Origin: Gammaproteobacteria bacterium
Lineage (GTDB): Bacteria; Pseudomonadota; Gammaproteobacteria; JAABTG01
DNA length: 13,320 nt
NCBI GenBank assembly: GCA_030066245.1
Contig: JASJBY010000134.1
Span: 1-13,320, forward strand
Direction: 5' to 3'
Part shown: positions 12,298 through 13,320 of the stretch, in pieces
How the letters are laid out: each line of letters begins with the position of its first letter
How positions within the stretch are numbered: position 1 is the first letter of the stretch
Notes under the pieces: model-generated
Seen by the model: the letters and a program-made list of their open reading frames with translations, nothing else
What the model was told of the DNA's origin: nothing
The model's database searches: none
Position numbers and translations under genes: made by a program

Positions 12298-13320
12298 TTA
12301 CCCAGCGAGCACGTCGCGGAGTGCATCCAACAAGCGCGTCATCTTGTCCTGATCGGGCACAGGCAAGTGCAGATAACGCTCCCCGGTCTGCGGATCCCGA
12401 CGCACCATCCTACCTGATGACCGACGCTGCTTTCGCCTAGATGGTTCAGCCATCTCCGTGAGCAGTGTCTGGGCGAACGCCAGCAGCGGTTGCCAAGGGT
12501 CGCGATCGTGGTCGACGTCACTTTCCAACGATCGTTCAGCTGTACGGTCTATCGTCTCTTTGGCGGGTTCCCCGTCGGCGGCGCCGACGGCTTGTGAATC
12601 AACCGGCACAAGCGGCGAGGAATCTGCGACAGGCTGCGTGGTGGCACGCTCCACGCTTTCCATGAAACGCGCGAGTCGGCTGCCGCCCAGATGCACCTGG
12701 TTTTCGCCGCCGTCCAGTACTCCGGCGGCCAGAGATTGTTTGAACTCGAGTAGCTCCATCAGGTTATGCTCGATGCTCGCCTCGGCCACAAAGTTCAGCA
12801 CCTGCACCGACCGGTGCTGGCCCAGGCGGTGGGCGCGACCGATGCGCTGCTCGAGCACGGCCGGGTTCCACGGCAGATCGAGATTCATCACCACGCTGGC
12901 GCGTTGCAGATTCAGCCCTACGCCGCCGGCGTCGGTGGACAGGAACACGCGACAGGCCGGTTCGGTCTGGAAACGTTTAACCAATGCACCGCGTTTTCGC
13001 CCCGGCACACCACCGTGGAACAACACATAACCATGGCCCGCGTGGTCGAGCGCGCTGGACAACAGCTCATGACTGCGCAGCCACTGACTGAAGATCACCA
13101 CCTTAAGGTCGGGATCGGCGAGCAGGTCGCCGAGCACCCGCAGCAGTTCCGGAATCTTTTTGCCATGGTTCTGCTTGGGGTCCAGCAGGTAGGTACTGTC
13201 ACAGACCATTCGCATGCTCTGCAAGGCGGCCATCAGGATCTTCTGGTCGCGGTCGGAGAGAAAGTGCTGCTTCTTCCAGCGGGCGACGATCCGTGCCACG
13301 GTCTCTGCGTGTTCTTCATG
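12298..13320 (-). CDS. SNF2-family DEAD/DEAH helicase, C-terminal part (runs off right edge)
   Basis: About 340 residues are visible; the N-terminal part, including the ATP-binding motifs I-III, lies outside the window. The visible part has the second RecA-like domain: KVVIFSQWLRSHELL (motif IV region), VFLSTDAGGVGLNLQRAS (motif V) and QRIGRAHRLGQHRSVQVLNF (motif VI with its arginine fingers). After a conserved IEHNLMELLEFKQSL segment the protein continues with a variable, acidic and Pro-rich tail and a short conserved C-terminal block (GRMVRRDPQTGERYLHLPVP). This is a bacterial SNF2-like (HepA/RapA-related) ATP-dependent DNA translocase. Such proteins act in transcription recycling, repair or defence, and the part seen does not decide which. 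The sequence is undamaged, and the TAA is at 12298-12300. Confidence 0.88.
   Translation of the reverse strand, partial: HEEHAETVARIVARWKKQHFLSDRDQKILMAALQSMRMVCDSTYLLDPKQNHGKKIPELLRVLGDLLADPDLKVVIFSQWLRSHELLSSALDHAGHGYVLFHGGVPGRKRGALVKRFQTEPACRVFLSTDAGGVGLNLQRASVVMNLDLPWNPAVLEQRIGRAHRLGQHRSVQVLNFVAEASIEHNLMELLEFKQSLAAGVLDGGENQVHLGGSRLARFMESVERATTQPVADSSPLVPVDSQAVGAADGEPAKETIDRTAERSLESDVDHDRDPWQPLLAFAQTLLTEMAEPSRRKQRRSSGRMVRRDPQTGERYLHLPVPDQDKMTRLLDALRDVLAG

Noticed and set aside
1..13320. CRISPR array, tRNA or rRNA genes
   Set aside because: No regularly spaced direct repeats and no complete tRNA or rRNA were seen on reading the sequence.

Overview
The window is about 60% GC and looks like a proteobacterial chromosome, probably gammaproteobacterial. 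The pointers are an NrfHA nitrite reductase pair, an HDOD signalling protein, FitAB- and VapBC-type toxin-antitoxin (TA) modules and a large SNF2-type helicase. This placement is an inference from gene content, and no rRNA or tRNA gene is present to test it. No database search was possible, so family assignments come from motifs and remembered family patterns.

Positions 1 to about 4670 are an accessory 'graveyard'. An IS5-type transposase (5' end only, minus strand) abuts the C-terminal scrap of a TOTE-type primase/helicase conflict protein. An intact HigBA-type module follows, with a promoter-operator that implies a leaderless mRNA. Next are a FitA antitoxin with a toxin partner cut off near a tmRNA/tRNA 3'-end-like sequence, a VapB antitoxin whose VapC has lost its last catalytic segment, and an N-terminal scrap of a second TOTE-like reading frame. 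An apparently intact SAM methyltransferase comes next, then an AAC(6')-like acetyltransferase killed by a 2-bp frameshift and a stop codon. Repeated insertion and decay of mobile and defence-type cassettes is the simplest reading.

Positions 4915 to 7125 hold nrfH-nrfA on the minus strand, encoding the membrane tetraheme quinol dehydrogenase and the pentaheme catalytic subunit for nitrite reduction to ammonium. The NrfA is of the less common type whose active-site heme motif is CXXCH rather than CXXCK. Upstream (7306 to about 8634, minus) is a very Gly/Ala/Ser/Thr-rich repetitive protein that seems cut at both ends, then about 500 bp with only a possible pentapeptide-repeat remnant.

Positions 9141 to 13320 are more ordinary chromosome. 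They hold an HDOD protein that may be translationally coupled to an unrecognised ORF, a small secreted protein (plus strand), a secreted parallel beta-helix protein converging on it, and the C-terminal part of an SNF2-family helicase running off the right edge.

No wholly new system is evident. The points most worth checking are the CXXCH-type NrfA, the leaderless higBA operator-promoter, the tmRNA-like junction that truncates FitB, the out-of-order TOTE fragments and the repetitive glycine-rich protein.
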